Origin: Acheta domesticus
Taxonomy: Eukaryota; Arthropoda; Insecta; Orthoptera; Gryllidae
NCBI GenBank assembly: GCA_031308135.1
Contig: JAHLJT010002630.1
Coordinates: forward strand, 95,896,141-95,960,140
Length of the DNA stretch: 64,000 nucleotides
Direction: 5' to 3'
In this document: piece by piece, positions 30,770 through 41,888 of the stretch
Position numbering within the stretch: the stretch's first letter is position 1
Layout of the letters: each line of letters starts with the position of its first letter
Program-made: the position numbers and the translations under genes
Notes under the pieces: model-generated
Seen by the model: only the letters and a program-made list of their open reading frames with translations
Told to the model about the DNA's origin: nothing
The model's database searches: none

Positions 30770-32051
30770 TACGGTTCATGTACCTTTTTAGTTTCTCGTA
30801 TAAATACGTATATAAAGAGTAATATACGCAACATAGGAAAGTTACTTTATGATGCGGAAAATCGAATTCGAGATTTCGACGGAAATACAAGTTTTGGGGT
30901 CCCCTGATACCGAAAAAGTGTTTCTTTTTCAAAACATCCTTTCGTCCGCCTGTCCGTCCGTCTGTCTGTCCGTCCGACCGCCTGTCTGTCTGTCCATCCG
31001 TCCGTCCGTCTGTCCGTTCGTCTGTTTGTCCGTCTCTCTGTCTGTCAGTCCGTGTGTCCGTCCGTCTGTCCGTCCGTCTGTCCGTCCGTCTATCCGTCCG
31101 TCCGTCCGTCTCTGTCCGTCCGTCAGTCCATCTGTCCATCCGTCTGTCTGTGCGACCGTCTGTCCGTCCGATTGTCCGTCCGTCTGTCAGTCCACCCGTC
31201 TGTTTTAAAAAAATAAAAAAAACAAGTTTTTCTCGAAAACAGCTCCGATTTTTTCCTTTAAACGTTTGGTAGGGATAGGGCCTATTGTACTGGAAGGGAT
31301 GACATAAAGGCCATACTGCTCTATTCTTTTGTTTTTTCGAAAATTACAAAAATTGAATTTTTTGGCTTCCCTCACGTCGTTAATATTAACATTAGCGCCG
31401 ATTTGTTTACCATATTGCATTTATGCCTACATGTGCATTAAATAATGTTATATAAAGTTTCTGGAAAACTCAACAGTTTTGTGTGAAAACAGCTCAAAAT
31501 TCATTTTCGCAAAACGTCATTTTCTCATAAATCGCTGCAAAATTTTTCTAATTGCACTATTTAATATGACGTAAAGTTCGTTTTAGGGATTTTTATTGTT
31601 TTTTGAAAAATTACACAAACATAATTTTTTGAAAGATCCCTCGCACCGTTTACATGCACATTTACGGCAATTTGTAAGCATTATTACAGTGTATCAACTT
31701 CTAACTACGAAGCGTTCAACCGTCTGAAATTCCATTTACGAAGCCCAGTAAATTTGGTGAGAGCGTTGATTTTGTCGCCAAGTTACACAAAAAAACTCAC
31801 AAATTTAAAAAAATTAAACATGACTTTATCTGATGATCATTTTTTGATGAACCCATTTTCTAAAAAAATGTATTTGCACATTTGTAGTTGTAAGAAGATG
31901 CCGAAGACGATGTGTAGTCAATTTTGAGCGGGCAATTATGTTTGTCGCGAAATTACACAAAAAATACTCATAAAATCCAAATGATCTTATTTGAAGATCT
32001 TTTTATGAACACATTTCATTATGAAGAAATTCCATCTTCACAATTGTAGTT
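30770..32051 (+). repeat. R1.5 copy with an expanded GTCC/GTCT tract (30943-31200)
   Basis: Left end AAATACGTATATAAAGAGTA, then AACATAGGAAAGTTAC. GGGGTCCCCTGATACCGAAA is followed by about 255 bases of GTCC, GTCT and GTCTGTCC repeats, against 30-40 bases in other copies. R1.5 text (AACAGCTCCGATTTTTTCC, TAATATGACGTAAAGTTCG) continues to 32051, where a LINE is inserted. The Thr-Asp-Gly-Arg and Pro-Ser-Val open frames are repeat artefacts. Confidence 0.75.
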
Positions 32052-34025
32052 CAGTATATATCACAATTCAGACCTGGATAAAGACAACATGGAAATGTCT
32101 TGGCATAATATAAAAACAAATATTATCGAAGTTGCTAAAGAAGCCGTAGGAATATTAGAAACAAATGCAAAAAAGAAAGAAAAGAAAAAGACACCTTGGT
32201 TTACTAAAGAAGTGAAGGACATAGCACAAAAGAAATGATCGGCATATATAAAATTCAAACAAACTAGAACACCAGAAACACATAATGAATATAAAAATAT
32301 CAGGAACAAAGTTAATGCAAGGATTAGAGAAATAAAGAAAGATTACTGGAGCGAGTTGCGCATGATTACTTGCGAGTTCAGCATGACTTCTATGGGCGGC
32401 AAAAATATATCTGGAGATTCATTAGAGGCCAGAGAACAGAAATAAATGAACTTGTTAGCACATATTAAGTATCTGACGAAACTTGGATAAAATAATTTAG
32501 AGAACCACTCCACGATGATACTCCGGAGATAAATAATAGACTTGGTTGAAGATATTACATCGAAGGAACAGTACGTAGAATGGGAAGAAATATCAAAAGT
32601 AATCGGAACACTTAGAAATCGGTAGTCACGAGGAGAAGATGGAATAAATAATGAGCTCATTATATATGGAGGAAAAACCTTATGGAGAGAGATAACTAAA
32701 ATAACTAAACTTATTAATAAAATTTTACATAATACAACAATACCAAAAGAATGGAAATCAAGCATTCTTATTCCTCTATTTAAGAAAGGAGACCAGCGCG
32801 ATCCAGATAATTATAGAGGGATAAACCTCCTGAGCAGCTCATTGAAAATCCTCACAAAGTATATAGCAAACGCTCTTATGAATATGATAGAATGGGAAGA
32901 ACAAGAACAGGGGTTAGACGCGGTAGATCATGCACTGACGCAATATTTATCATCCGACAAATCGTAGAAAAAGCTCTAGAATATAATAAACCAGCTTTCT
33001 TATGCTTTGCAGATCTAAACAAAGCATTTGACAATATAAAACTAATCGATGCCATCAGAATACTGAAACAAGAAAAGATATCCTCTAGCCTCTTAAAACT
33101 AATAATCGATATATATTCAGGAAACAAAGTAATGATTAAAAACCAGGGGAAAATATTACCTGTTATACCTGCTTTGAAATGAATAAGACAAGGGGATTCA
33201 TTAAGCCCATTGTTATTTAATGTAATAATGAATATTATTATAAAACATCTAAAACCAAAAAAGGGATCTAGAATGGGAAAATACAATATAAATATTGTAT
33301 GTTACGCAGACGACACATTGTTGTTAGCAGAAAATGAAGATGACTTACAACAATTGTTTAATGAATTCAGTAAAATTTGTAAGAATTTTAATTTAAAAAT
33401 ATCTACTCAGAAGACGAAAGCTATGACAATTGCTAAGAATCCGATTAGATGTAAATTGATCATGGATAATCAAATAATAGAACAAGTTCTAGAGATGAAG
33501 TATTTGGGAATAACTTTAACAAGCTCAGGGCAAACGGAGAAAAAGAAATCGAAGAGCAAATAATAAAGAGTAATAGGATCGCTGGCTGTCTCAACTACTC
33601 AATATGGTACAATAAACATCTAAAACAGGGCTCGAAGGTTAGAATATATAAATCAATAATTAGATCAATACTAACATATGCAGCAGAAACAAGAAGCGAA
33701 ACAAAACGTACCCAACAACAACTTAAGGTCGCTGAAATGAGAGTTCTGAGGAAAATTACAAATCACACTCTACTGGATAAGGAAAGAAACTGAAACATCA
33801 GGGAAGTGTGTAAAATTAAGCCAATTACGGAATGGGTACCAGACCAGACCAGATCATATTGAGAGAATGGAGGAATAAAGAATCGTGAGGATTGCTAGAG
33901 ACAAAAGGCCGAGGGGAAGAAGAGAAGTTGGTAGACCAAGGAGAAGATGGAAAGACTCGTTATAATTCTTGGAAAGGAACAAGTCTTAGACTTTTTAAGA
34001 AGATGAAGAAGAAGAAGAAGAAGAA
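32052..34025 (+). mobile_element. 5'-truncated, decayed RTE-like LINE with 10-bp target duplication
   Basis: AATTGTAGTT occurs at 32042-32051 and again at 34026-34035. The 3' end is a GAA/GAT microsatellite (GAAGATGAAGAAGAAGAAGA), a tail type common in RTE-type elements. In between lies a reverse-transcriptase frame broken by stops and shifts. Visible pieces are PWFTKEVKDIAQKK (32190), NYRGINLLSSSLKILTKYIA (32810), RRGRSCTDAIFIIRQIVEKA (32920), CFADLNKAFDNIK (33004), RQGDSLSPLLFNVIMNIII (33187), VCYADDTLLLAENEDDLQQL (33298, with the YADD metal-binding site) and MRVLRKITNHTLLDKERN (33740). It is inserted into R1.5. Clade assignment to RTE rather than a neighbour is by resemblance only. Confidence 0.85.
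32892..33563 (+). pseudogene. Reverse transcriptase domain of the LINE (two adjacent frames, broken)
   Basis: Open frames 32892-33182 and 33210-33563 hold RT palm motifs in the right order: RGRSCTDAIF, FADLNKAFD, RQGDSLSPLLF and YADD. A TGA at 33180-33182 separates the frames (PALK then stop then IRQGD), and a frameshift precedes 32892 (WEEQEQG...). The endonuclease is missing because of 5' truncation. Not expected to be active. Confidence 0.85.
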
Positions 34026-34765
34026 AATTGTAGTTGTACGAAGAGGCCGAATTTTTATTTTTTTTAAATTTTCGCAAAATGAGGCATTTCAATGAACATG
34101 AGACTCGCACCATTGTCTTAAGCGTTCTTTGTGCTATCGGTTTCGATTTAATAAAAAAATGTTGTGCATTTTTTAAGAAAAAATGCTTTAAAGAAATTAA
34201 AAATTGCCTATGTTTGACACAAAATTTCGAAAAAAATTGCTCCTTGAAACCGAAAAATCGATTGACGGCAAAACGTCTGTCCGTCCGTCCGTCTGTTTGT
34301 CTGTGAACAACGCTAGCGACTAATCCGTTCAGCCGATTTTCTCCAAAATTGATATTCCCCGATCGATCTGGATGATGTCGTGGACCCTTGAATTTGAAAC
34401 CGATATTTTGATGTTGGGGGTACTTTACATGAAGCTCCTGGGACATTTTCAAACTTTTCAAAAAAATTTCGCCAACAATTTTAATTAAATTTTGCTGTTG
34501 GATAGTCTGGAGAAGGTTTAAGAGAATGGAGCAAGTCTCATGTTGATCGAAAACTGGTTTTTCGAAAATTGAAAAAATTCAAAATGTTTTCGGCGTCTTC
34601 CGACAACTAGAATTATGAAGATGCATTTTTTCCTGAATGAAATGTGTTCATCAAAGGCAGATCTTGAAATAAGGTCGTGTTCAATTTTTAGAAAATATGA
34701 GTATTTGTGGAATAATTGGGCGTCAAAATTAATCCCCCGCTCTGAAAATTCCTCGCTTCATAATC
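34026..34765 (+). repeat. R1.5 copy, right side of the LINE insertion
   Basis: Resumes with AATTGTAGTTGTACGAAGAG, then AAACGTCTGTCCGTCCGTCC, GTTCAGCCGATTTTCTCCAA, ATTGATATTCCCCGATCGAT and GGTACTTTACATGAAGCTCC. Together with 30770-32051 it is one or two R1.5 copies. Confidence 0.65.
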
Positions 34766-35694
34766 GTAATTTCACAACTGTTTTGAATAAGGTGGATGGT
34801 ACGTATGTTAAACTGTGTACATTATTTCATTCCTCTTTGTTCGTTTCTTACATTGGAGCTTTTGTTCTACGTTTACAAATTAATCTTTTACAATTGTTTA
34901 AAGCTTTTTTGAAATAAATATGAAATAAAGATTGCTAACTTTCTGTCGCCCGTTCCCAAATTACGCGTTTGGATGCTACGTAAGTTAGAATGTGTATAAT
35001 ATTTCTTATTGCATTTTTTATTATTATTTATTATATTTTTATTATATTTACGTTATTTCATTTTAAATTGCGTTCTTTAAATGTGAAAACGATTAGATGA
35101 GCTGTCATTGTCGGTAGTTGTAACCCATTGTTGTAACGCCACACTGACAACAGAAGCGACAATGATTACTGTGTTTTGTTCGCGATAATATAAACTAATA
35201 CTTTTATATATATGTAGAAAATTACAATACCATAGTGTTTAATAATAACTATTATATGTTACTACTGTAAATGTTCGTGAATACACTGAATACCTTATAC
35301 AATGAATTCAATGCCAGAAATATATTTTACTTTCTCGCTCTTTTTCACTATAAGTTTTGAATAAAAAATCTATTGCTTGAAATTATTTAATTTTCGCACC
35401 GAATGTTCTACGATTTCAAATGAATTTTACAAAAAATTATGACTGAGATGTGGCAATGCGGAGAGAAATTGTGGTAAAAGTAGTATTACATAACCATTAC
35501 TAATGGTGAGAAAGTACGTGCTGTTTCAGCACCACTAGTTTAAAAATAGATTGCAATTGTAATCCACGCGACCACTCGCGTTCCATTTTTGAGCGCGGTC
35601 ACTGAAGGGTTAATACTCCACCACCATTGTTGTCTAGTTTTTGGCTATGCATGCGACACAGACTTTTTGCGAATGGATAATTAGTGCAGTTTTA
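34766..35694. other. Gene B intron, with a degenerate R1.5 end near 35335-35545
   Basis: TTTACTTTCTCGCTCTTTTT and GAGAAAGTACGTGCTG, then TTTCAGCACCACTAGTTT, are R1.5 terminal phrases. The remainder is AT-rich without features. Confidence 0.45.
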
Positions 35695-36587
35695 CTTTCT
35701 CAATGCTTGCGCAGTACAGAGAAAAAATTGTAATGATGAAGGGGAAAAACGGCGAATTTTCGACACAAGAACTCTTGTTGCGGGGCCCTCGTAACGAAAA
35801 ATTGGATAAGGGATCATCTATAAATTACGTAACCCTAAAGAGGGAGGGAGGAGGTCTGAGGCTGCGTTACGCTGCGTTACATGTAGATGGGAAGTGCGTT
35901 ACAAGGGGGAGGCGGTGTTGAAAATACTCGAAATTTGCGTTACGGATTTTATGGACGGCCCCTAAATCTTGTTCTAAAATGTAACATATTACTTCCTCTA
36001 ACATATTGTGTCATCAGAAGCCATGTTTTTAGGTTCCGTGATACCAAAAAATCGTTTGATGGCGAAATGTCTGTCTCTCCGTCTGTGTGTGAACAACTCT
36101 AGCAGCTGAACCCTTCAGTCGATTTTCTCCAAAACTGATATTCCCCAATATACCTGGCTGATGTCGCGGCCCCTTGAATAAGAAACTGATATTTTAATTT
36201 TGAGGGGTATTTTACATGATGCCCCTGGGACATATTCAACATTTTCATAAAAATTAGGATTTCATTTTTTGATTGAACTTTGTTGTAGGATAGCGGACAG
36301 GCCACTTAAGAGAACGGTTCAGGTCTCATTTTCGTTGAAATCGCTGATTTTTTCCCAAAATAGCAAAAGTTCAATATCTTTTCGCCGTATTCTCACAATA
36401 TTAAAATATTGAAGATATAAATTATTTCCCTTAATGAAATAAGTTCAATAGAAACATCTTCAAGTCAGGACATGTTCAGTTTTTCGAATGTAATAGTATT
36501 TTTTGCGTAGTTTTCCGTGAAATTGGCTCTTTTAAAAGTATTTTAAATAATTATTTTTGCGAAAGCAGCTCTAAATTTTTTCTTGTG
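35695..36587 (+). repeat. R1.5 copy containing a small MITE (35807-35965)
   Basis: AACGGCGAATTTTCGACACA, GGTTCCGTGATACCAAAAAA, CTGTCTCTCCGTCTGTGTGT, GATATTCCCCAATATACCTG and ATTTTACATGATGCCCCTGG mark the R1.5 order. The inserted MITE has ends GGGATCATCTATAAATTACG and, reversed, GGGGCCGTCCATAAAATCCG, a terminus pattern common in animal MITEs, with TA/TAA at its edges. Confidence 0.65.
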
Positions 36588-37722
36588 TAAGGTAACGGGG
36601 GGTAATAGTGCCACATCTTTGTTTCTTTTAAAGTTGTACTTAGCTGCATCAATCTTCACAATAATTATTTTGACACTTTAATCCTTCACAATAGTACGAT
36701 GTTTCTTTAAAATATTGAAGTCACGGTTTCTATAATTTGAAAGATTTTATTCCTTTTTTAAAAGAAAGCAAAGTGGCAATGCTGCCCCGCAGGGGTCAAA
36801 CAGTGCCACCACTATTATTTCCAAGTCTCTGGTAATGTTTAAATGTGTGACAGTCGGATAGGAAACAAAATCACATAAATATGCATCAGAAAATGATTAG
36901 TCTTAGGTTTTTGACAGTTTAAATACTCTATACAGGGACAAATACAGCTTTGAGAACATAGTCTAAAATAAGTTTTATTAACTGTTTTACATTGTGATAA
37001 AACACGTGGCATAACACACGTCATTTAAAGTGGACCTACTAATTCCATACAGTTGTGTAGCCTTTTCCTACTAAATTTTCCACTATTTACATTTTCCATT
37101 GCTTAGCGTATTTTAACTTCATCATAGGTTTGCAAACCTTAGATACTGGATTTTCTATTTGTCTACTTGGCAAAGTAACAGTGCAAGTATGGCGACTACA
37201 AAAAGGTAATTTTTTATCAAATGTAATTAATCAATGTTTACAATTTATAAGCCAAATGCTTTAGAAATGATACATTAACTCATACAATATCAATTAATCC
37301 AATGTAAGAATTTCTTCTCAAAGGATATAAATGTAGGGACAAGACCAATATGGCAAGTAGTAAATGCTATTAATACATTTTGTCTTGTTTATAATGAATA
37401 ATTATTGAGTCACAACATAGCATGCCAAGGACATGACATATTTATTTATCTATATCGTTCATTTTAACTCAATTAATCCAAAATTAACGAAGTTTCGATT
37501 ACGAGATTTGGCTGCATCACAATACACCATATATATTTACGGACATTTTAGGTTGCAACTGTAACCCAATGCAACAAACGACTGTATATAATGTTTCTAA
37601 GAGAGGTAGCTAACTATGGGAATTCAGACAGCAAATAAATTTACGATACAGACTGTGTTACTTAATTTTTTTGAAGTTGTGGCAATGTTTGGCCCATGGG
37701 AATGTTACCCATCGTTACCTTA
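36588..37722. mobile_element. Candidate DNA transposon (about 1.1 kb) with TAAGGTAACG termini
   Basis: TAAGGTAACGGGGGGTAATA at the left is matched in reverse by TAAGGTAACGATGGGTAACA at the right. Near the left end AAAGTGGCAATGCTGCCCCG appears. The element interrupts an R1.5 copy in a stretch shared with other copies (CTCTAAATTTTTTCTTG). No transposase is seen, so it would be non-autonomous. The target duplication is unclear. Confidence 0.55.
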
Positions 37723-39322
37723 TAGCAAAGTGTGGTAAAGAAAATTATGCTGGTCACATTTTCAGCGCACCCGTTTGCGGAAATTGCATTTTCGAAAATT
37801 GCAAACAAAAAATTAATATTTTAGGAGTACAATTTTGATGATAGATATTTTTGATACTGGGAATATGCTTTAAAAATTAGTTCTTTAAAAATAATTGTTA
37901 AAAAAATGAGTACTTTGCGTAATTTTACAAATTTTTGAAATTGCATATTGATGTACTACCTCCCTTTTCCCCTCTTTAATAATTAATATAACAATTATAA
38001 GACAAATATTGCCATTCCTCTTTGATTAATACATCCATTTAATTTTGGGTAGCTCATTTTTTTAAATTTTTACACAACAAGACAATATTATTTACATGTC
38101 TCACTTACAAGTCACTTACTTTGCTTTGTTAGTCTGAAAATAACCGCCCTTACGAGAAAACAGCTGGTAAAAGATTCTAATAATGGGCGGAAACCTTTTT
38201 TTACGAATACGTAGTTTTATAGAACGTATACGTAGTTTATAGTACGTTACGTAGTTTTGTAATACGTATACGTAGTACATATTTCGTTTACTGCGAAAAA
38301 ACAACCCGTAATTTATAAATGTTAAAGAAGCGTAACAATAACTACTGTAATTTACTTTTTACTTAATTTCTGCTGTTAATTTTTAAATACAGATATTTAT
38401 ATATACTTTAATCTTTATAAAAATGTACGAAAATAAAATAATTGAATTTTGATATCTTCTCAGATCCGTATTATTTTATATTTTAAAATCATATTTACTG
38501 TGTCCACATTTACTTTAATTTTTGACTTATTTAATTTAATACTACTCTTCAGAATTACGAAAATATTGGCCTTGAGCATCGCATGTGAAAGTCTTTATAA
38601 TTACTTAAATTTTGGGCACTTCCCTTCGTAGAAGACATCTGTGCTCTTGGTCTGTGCTCGTTGTCCTGGGTTTGTGTGTAAGTCATCCTTCGGGATGCTA
38701 CTTCATTCCTTCAATCTTCTAATTTTCTACACTTACTGTTCTTTGTTAATTTCACCATTTTAAATACCGTCATTCTCGGCTTTTGTGTAGACATATTCGA
38801 TTCCTGTTACTAGTTCCTTTCTGGCAAAACATTAATAGATTAATTCCTGCACACACTATTTGTCTGACGCCTAACTCACATCTGTACTTGCTCGCAACTG
38901 TACATAATTTTATCCGTCTCGCGATCCTACTCCTTCTGTATTCCTTCGAGGTACAACACCTGATCATTTTCACTTGCCAATAATACTCCTCCTCCCGATC
39001 GTCTCTATTGTTTCGCCAGCATATTCCAATGCTATTCTGTTCTTCTCCCATTACGCTACATTAAGCTCTTTTTTTATTTTCCCAATATTGTCGTATTATT
39101 AAATTGTTTATGTTTTTATTTATATAACCATATATTATAAGTACATAGAAGAAAATTTTTAATGTTGTTTTTTAATAAGCGACTTACATCGTATTAACGT
39201 AAAGTTTCCTTTTTAATTTCTCCTGGTTATAGGAATCTATCTCGAAATTCTATTAATTTATAATGAATGTCCCGGAGATGACATAACTCATCTCAATCAA
39301 TAATCTTTTTTTTTTTTTGCAG
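37723..39322. other. Gene B intron before the catalytic exon
   Basis: R1.5-like text to about 37960. A small cluster of TACGTAGTTTTATAG-type repeats lies at 38200-38290. The remainder is AT-rich with no exon seen. The end is a T15 tract and GCAG, a strong acceptor. Confidence 0.5.
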
Positions 39323-40553
39323 TATCGGATCATGCAAGGTCTTTACAAAAAAAGTGAAACTGAAATACAAAGAAGAATTTATCCTAGTCCGGTGCACCGT
39401 TAGAACAACATTCAACCGTAACAAAAGAATCAAGAAAGAGAAAGAGACGGAAGTATATGTAAATATGCATGGAATAGTTCCTATAAAACCTAGTGTTGCT
39501 GAAAAGAGAAGAAAAAGGACGTCTGCGGAAGATGATGCCTGGTTTAATGTACTCATGGTGGGGTATGATGGCATGTCTCGCCTGAATCTCTTGAGAACAA
39601 TGCCCAGAACAGTTGCTTACCTGAAGCGTGCGGGATATGTGGATTTGCAAGGTTACAACAACATTGAAAGCCACACACTTCCAAACGCTGCGGCTTTTTT
39701 AACTGGTATGACTATTAAGCAGGTGAAAAAGGGATGCTGGCCATCAAACAGGAGTAAGTTTGATGATTGCCCTTTCATTTGGAAAGATTTTCAAAACCAC
39801 AGTTATGTGACAGCTTTTGCTGAAGATTCACCAAATTACGGTACATTTAATATATGGAGTAGAGACACAGGTTTTTTAAACCAACCAACAGATTATTACT
39901 TTCGACCTTACGTCCTTGCTGCAGATCAGAAACTTACGGTTAAAGATAGATATGGTCATAATTTGTGTCTGGGGCCAATTTCAAAAACAGGTCATATGTT
40001 AACGTATGCTTTACGTTTTGTGACAACTTTCAAAAATTACTTTTATTTCGCTTTCTTCTGGTTGAATAATTTTCGCCATCAAGATTTGAATACTCCACGA
40101 GCCATGGACGAAAGAACGCTTACATTTTTCCAAGTGTTAGGTGATTCTGGCACATACAACAACACTGTAGTTATATTTTTTAGTGACCATGGAATGCGTT
40201 ATGGAAGAATTTGCAGAACACCTGTCGGTTGGTTGGAAGAAAGATTGCCATTTGTTTATATATTGCTCCCAGATTTGTTTAAAAATAAATATCCCGAAGC
40301 CTACCGAAATCTACAAACAAACAGAAATCGATTAACGTCTCCCTTTGACCTGTATGTTACTTTAAGAGATGTGTTAGCGAGAGGGATGAACTCCACCGCT
40401 CCAATTGGAAATGTAGCGCTTGGATGTCCTAAGTGCAAGAGTTTGTTTTCGGAGGATTTTGGTGATAGATCTTGTCGTGATGCTGGGATACTTTCTGACA
40501 GGTGTACATGTAATAGATACACCGATCTAGCGGCAAATCATACTGTTGTGTAA
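39323..40553 (+). CDS. Gene B (DUF229 family), catalytic alkaline-phosphatase-like exon
   Basis: The acceptor follows a long T tract and GCAG at 39319-39322. The first base completes a codon, then 409 codons and TAA. The N-terminal stretch YKEEFILVRCTVRTTF leads to NVLMVGYDGMSRLNLLRTMP (Asp at 39567, presumed nucleophile Ser at 39576). NNIESHTLPNAAAFLTGM, PTDYYFRPYVLA and NFRHQDLN (His 40077) follow, then FFSDHGMRYGR (Asp 40185, His 40188), EERLPFVYILLPDLF and LTSPFDLYVTLRDVL. This order is the DUF229 signature, a member of the alkaline phosphatase/sulfatase superfamily, and the metal-site residues are kept. The substrate is unknown. It ends soon after CTCNRYTDLAANHTVV, earlier than I expect. 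GTAAAA at 40550 overlaps the stop and could be a donor to a further exon. Confidence 0.9.
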
Positions 40554-40587
40554 AATGCTGCGAAGTTTTTTTTTATCTTCAATACAA

Positions 40588-40593
40588 AATAAA
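40588..40593 (+). terminator. Poly(A) signal of gene B
   Basis: AATAAA lies 35 bases after the stop at 40553. A second one occurs near 41034. This favours the exon being terminal. Confidence 0.5.
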
Positions 40594-40599
40594 ATTTGA

Positions 40600-41681
40600 A
40601 GTTCCTTGGGGACAGACCGCTGCGTAGAGTTTCTTATGCATCGAGTATTAAAAGCAAGAAAGAAGGTGTATGTCAGATATGATTCTAATCTTGACGGTTA
40701 TGTGGTCGTGTTTGAAACATTACCAGAATGGGGATGTTTCTAAGCTACAATGAGACATTCTTATGGCAGTGACTTTTCTCTTTTGGGAATGTTAAGCAGG
40801 ATTAACTTATATGATGATAATAGTTTCTGTGTGAAAGATAGACATATAGAATTGTACTGTTGATGACAACTTTGCATGTGATGACAACTTTGCATGTCAA
40901 AAGAAATTTTCATACACGTTTTTAAATGTATGCATTTTCCTACTATTTTGCATTGTATAAAAAGTGTATTATCGCGAGGGTCTCCTCACACTTCATATCG
41001 CTCAAAAGCTTCTTGGTAATATTTCATTCATGTAAATAAAGTTTTTTATGTGAAGTCCATAATGAAAAAAACACCATTTTAACGAATATGGAAAACTCAA
41101 AAAATCCAAAATTGAAGTTCCTCAAATTGTATTTATGTGTAAAATTTCTATATTTTCATTGGTATGATTTTGAAATAAATCTGTAAACAATGTACCGATT
41201 AGTGATTGTGTTGAAGAAAATAAAAGTTTCTCCTTTTCAAAATATTATTACCCCATTACTTTACATATAAAGAGAAATACCAAATCCATGTAAATCTTGC
41301 TTGACTGATCTATATGATCAATTTGTCAGATCTGACAGTAGAATTTGCCGCAATTTACGAAAACACTATCATCATAAATTTTGATGCCCGGGGCATGGAA
41401 ATGAGCTTGAATTAAAGACATCTTATAACTCCTTTTTCTCAAATTTCGTCTTTGAATGTTTGGCGGGGGATGAGAATTTCGTCGGTTTTCCTCATGCGTT
41501 AACTCTGCGCTTGGTGCTGCTGCGGTATCATACCTAGGGATCGGATTTTATGATCTAACAATATTAGAAATATGCAAGCATTTATGACCTAAAAATATGA
41601 AAATATGACCATAAATATGACTTAAAAAATTTGGTTCCTTTTCCGAAACCAAAATTTTTCCGCTCTTTAAATATCCATTAC
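40600..41681. other. Downstream of gene B, nothing recognised until a foldback at 41682
   Basis: AT-rich, possibly long 3' UTR. TATGACCTAAAAATATGAAA-like words from 41560 also occur at 42220-42310 and suggest one old element interrupted by the MITE at 41682. Confidence 0.4.
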
Positions 41682-41880
41682 TAAGCCGCGGATTTTTGCC
41701 TATTTGCCGATTTTTATCCTTCAATTAGAAACGCAGTATTGCAGGTTACGTATTTATTTTGAAGCATTAGGTGTATTAAAATATAATACTACTAATGCCT
41801 CGAAATGAATAAGTAACCTAAAATACTGCATTTTAAATTGAAGGATAAAATTCGGCAAATAGGCAAAAATCCGCAGCTTA
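41682..41880. mobile_element. Foldback MITE (199 bp) with 8-bp target duplication
   Basis: TAAGCCGCGGATTTTTGCCT and AGGCAAAAATCCGCAGCTTA are its ends. The arms ATTTGCCGATTTTTATCCTT and AAGGATAAAATTCGGCAAAT pair. TCCATTAC (41674-41681) and TCCATTAT (41881-41888) flank it, an 8-base duplication with one change, typical of hAT. Confidence 0.85.
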
Positions 41881-41888
41881 TCCATTAT

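Noticed and set aside
30750..31208. Asp-Gly-Arg-Thr and Pro-Ser-Val-Cys repeat proteins
   Set aside because: GTCC/GTCT tract of an R1.5 copy.
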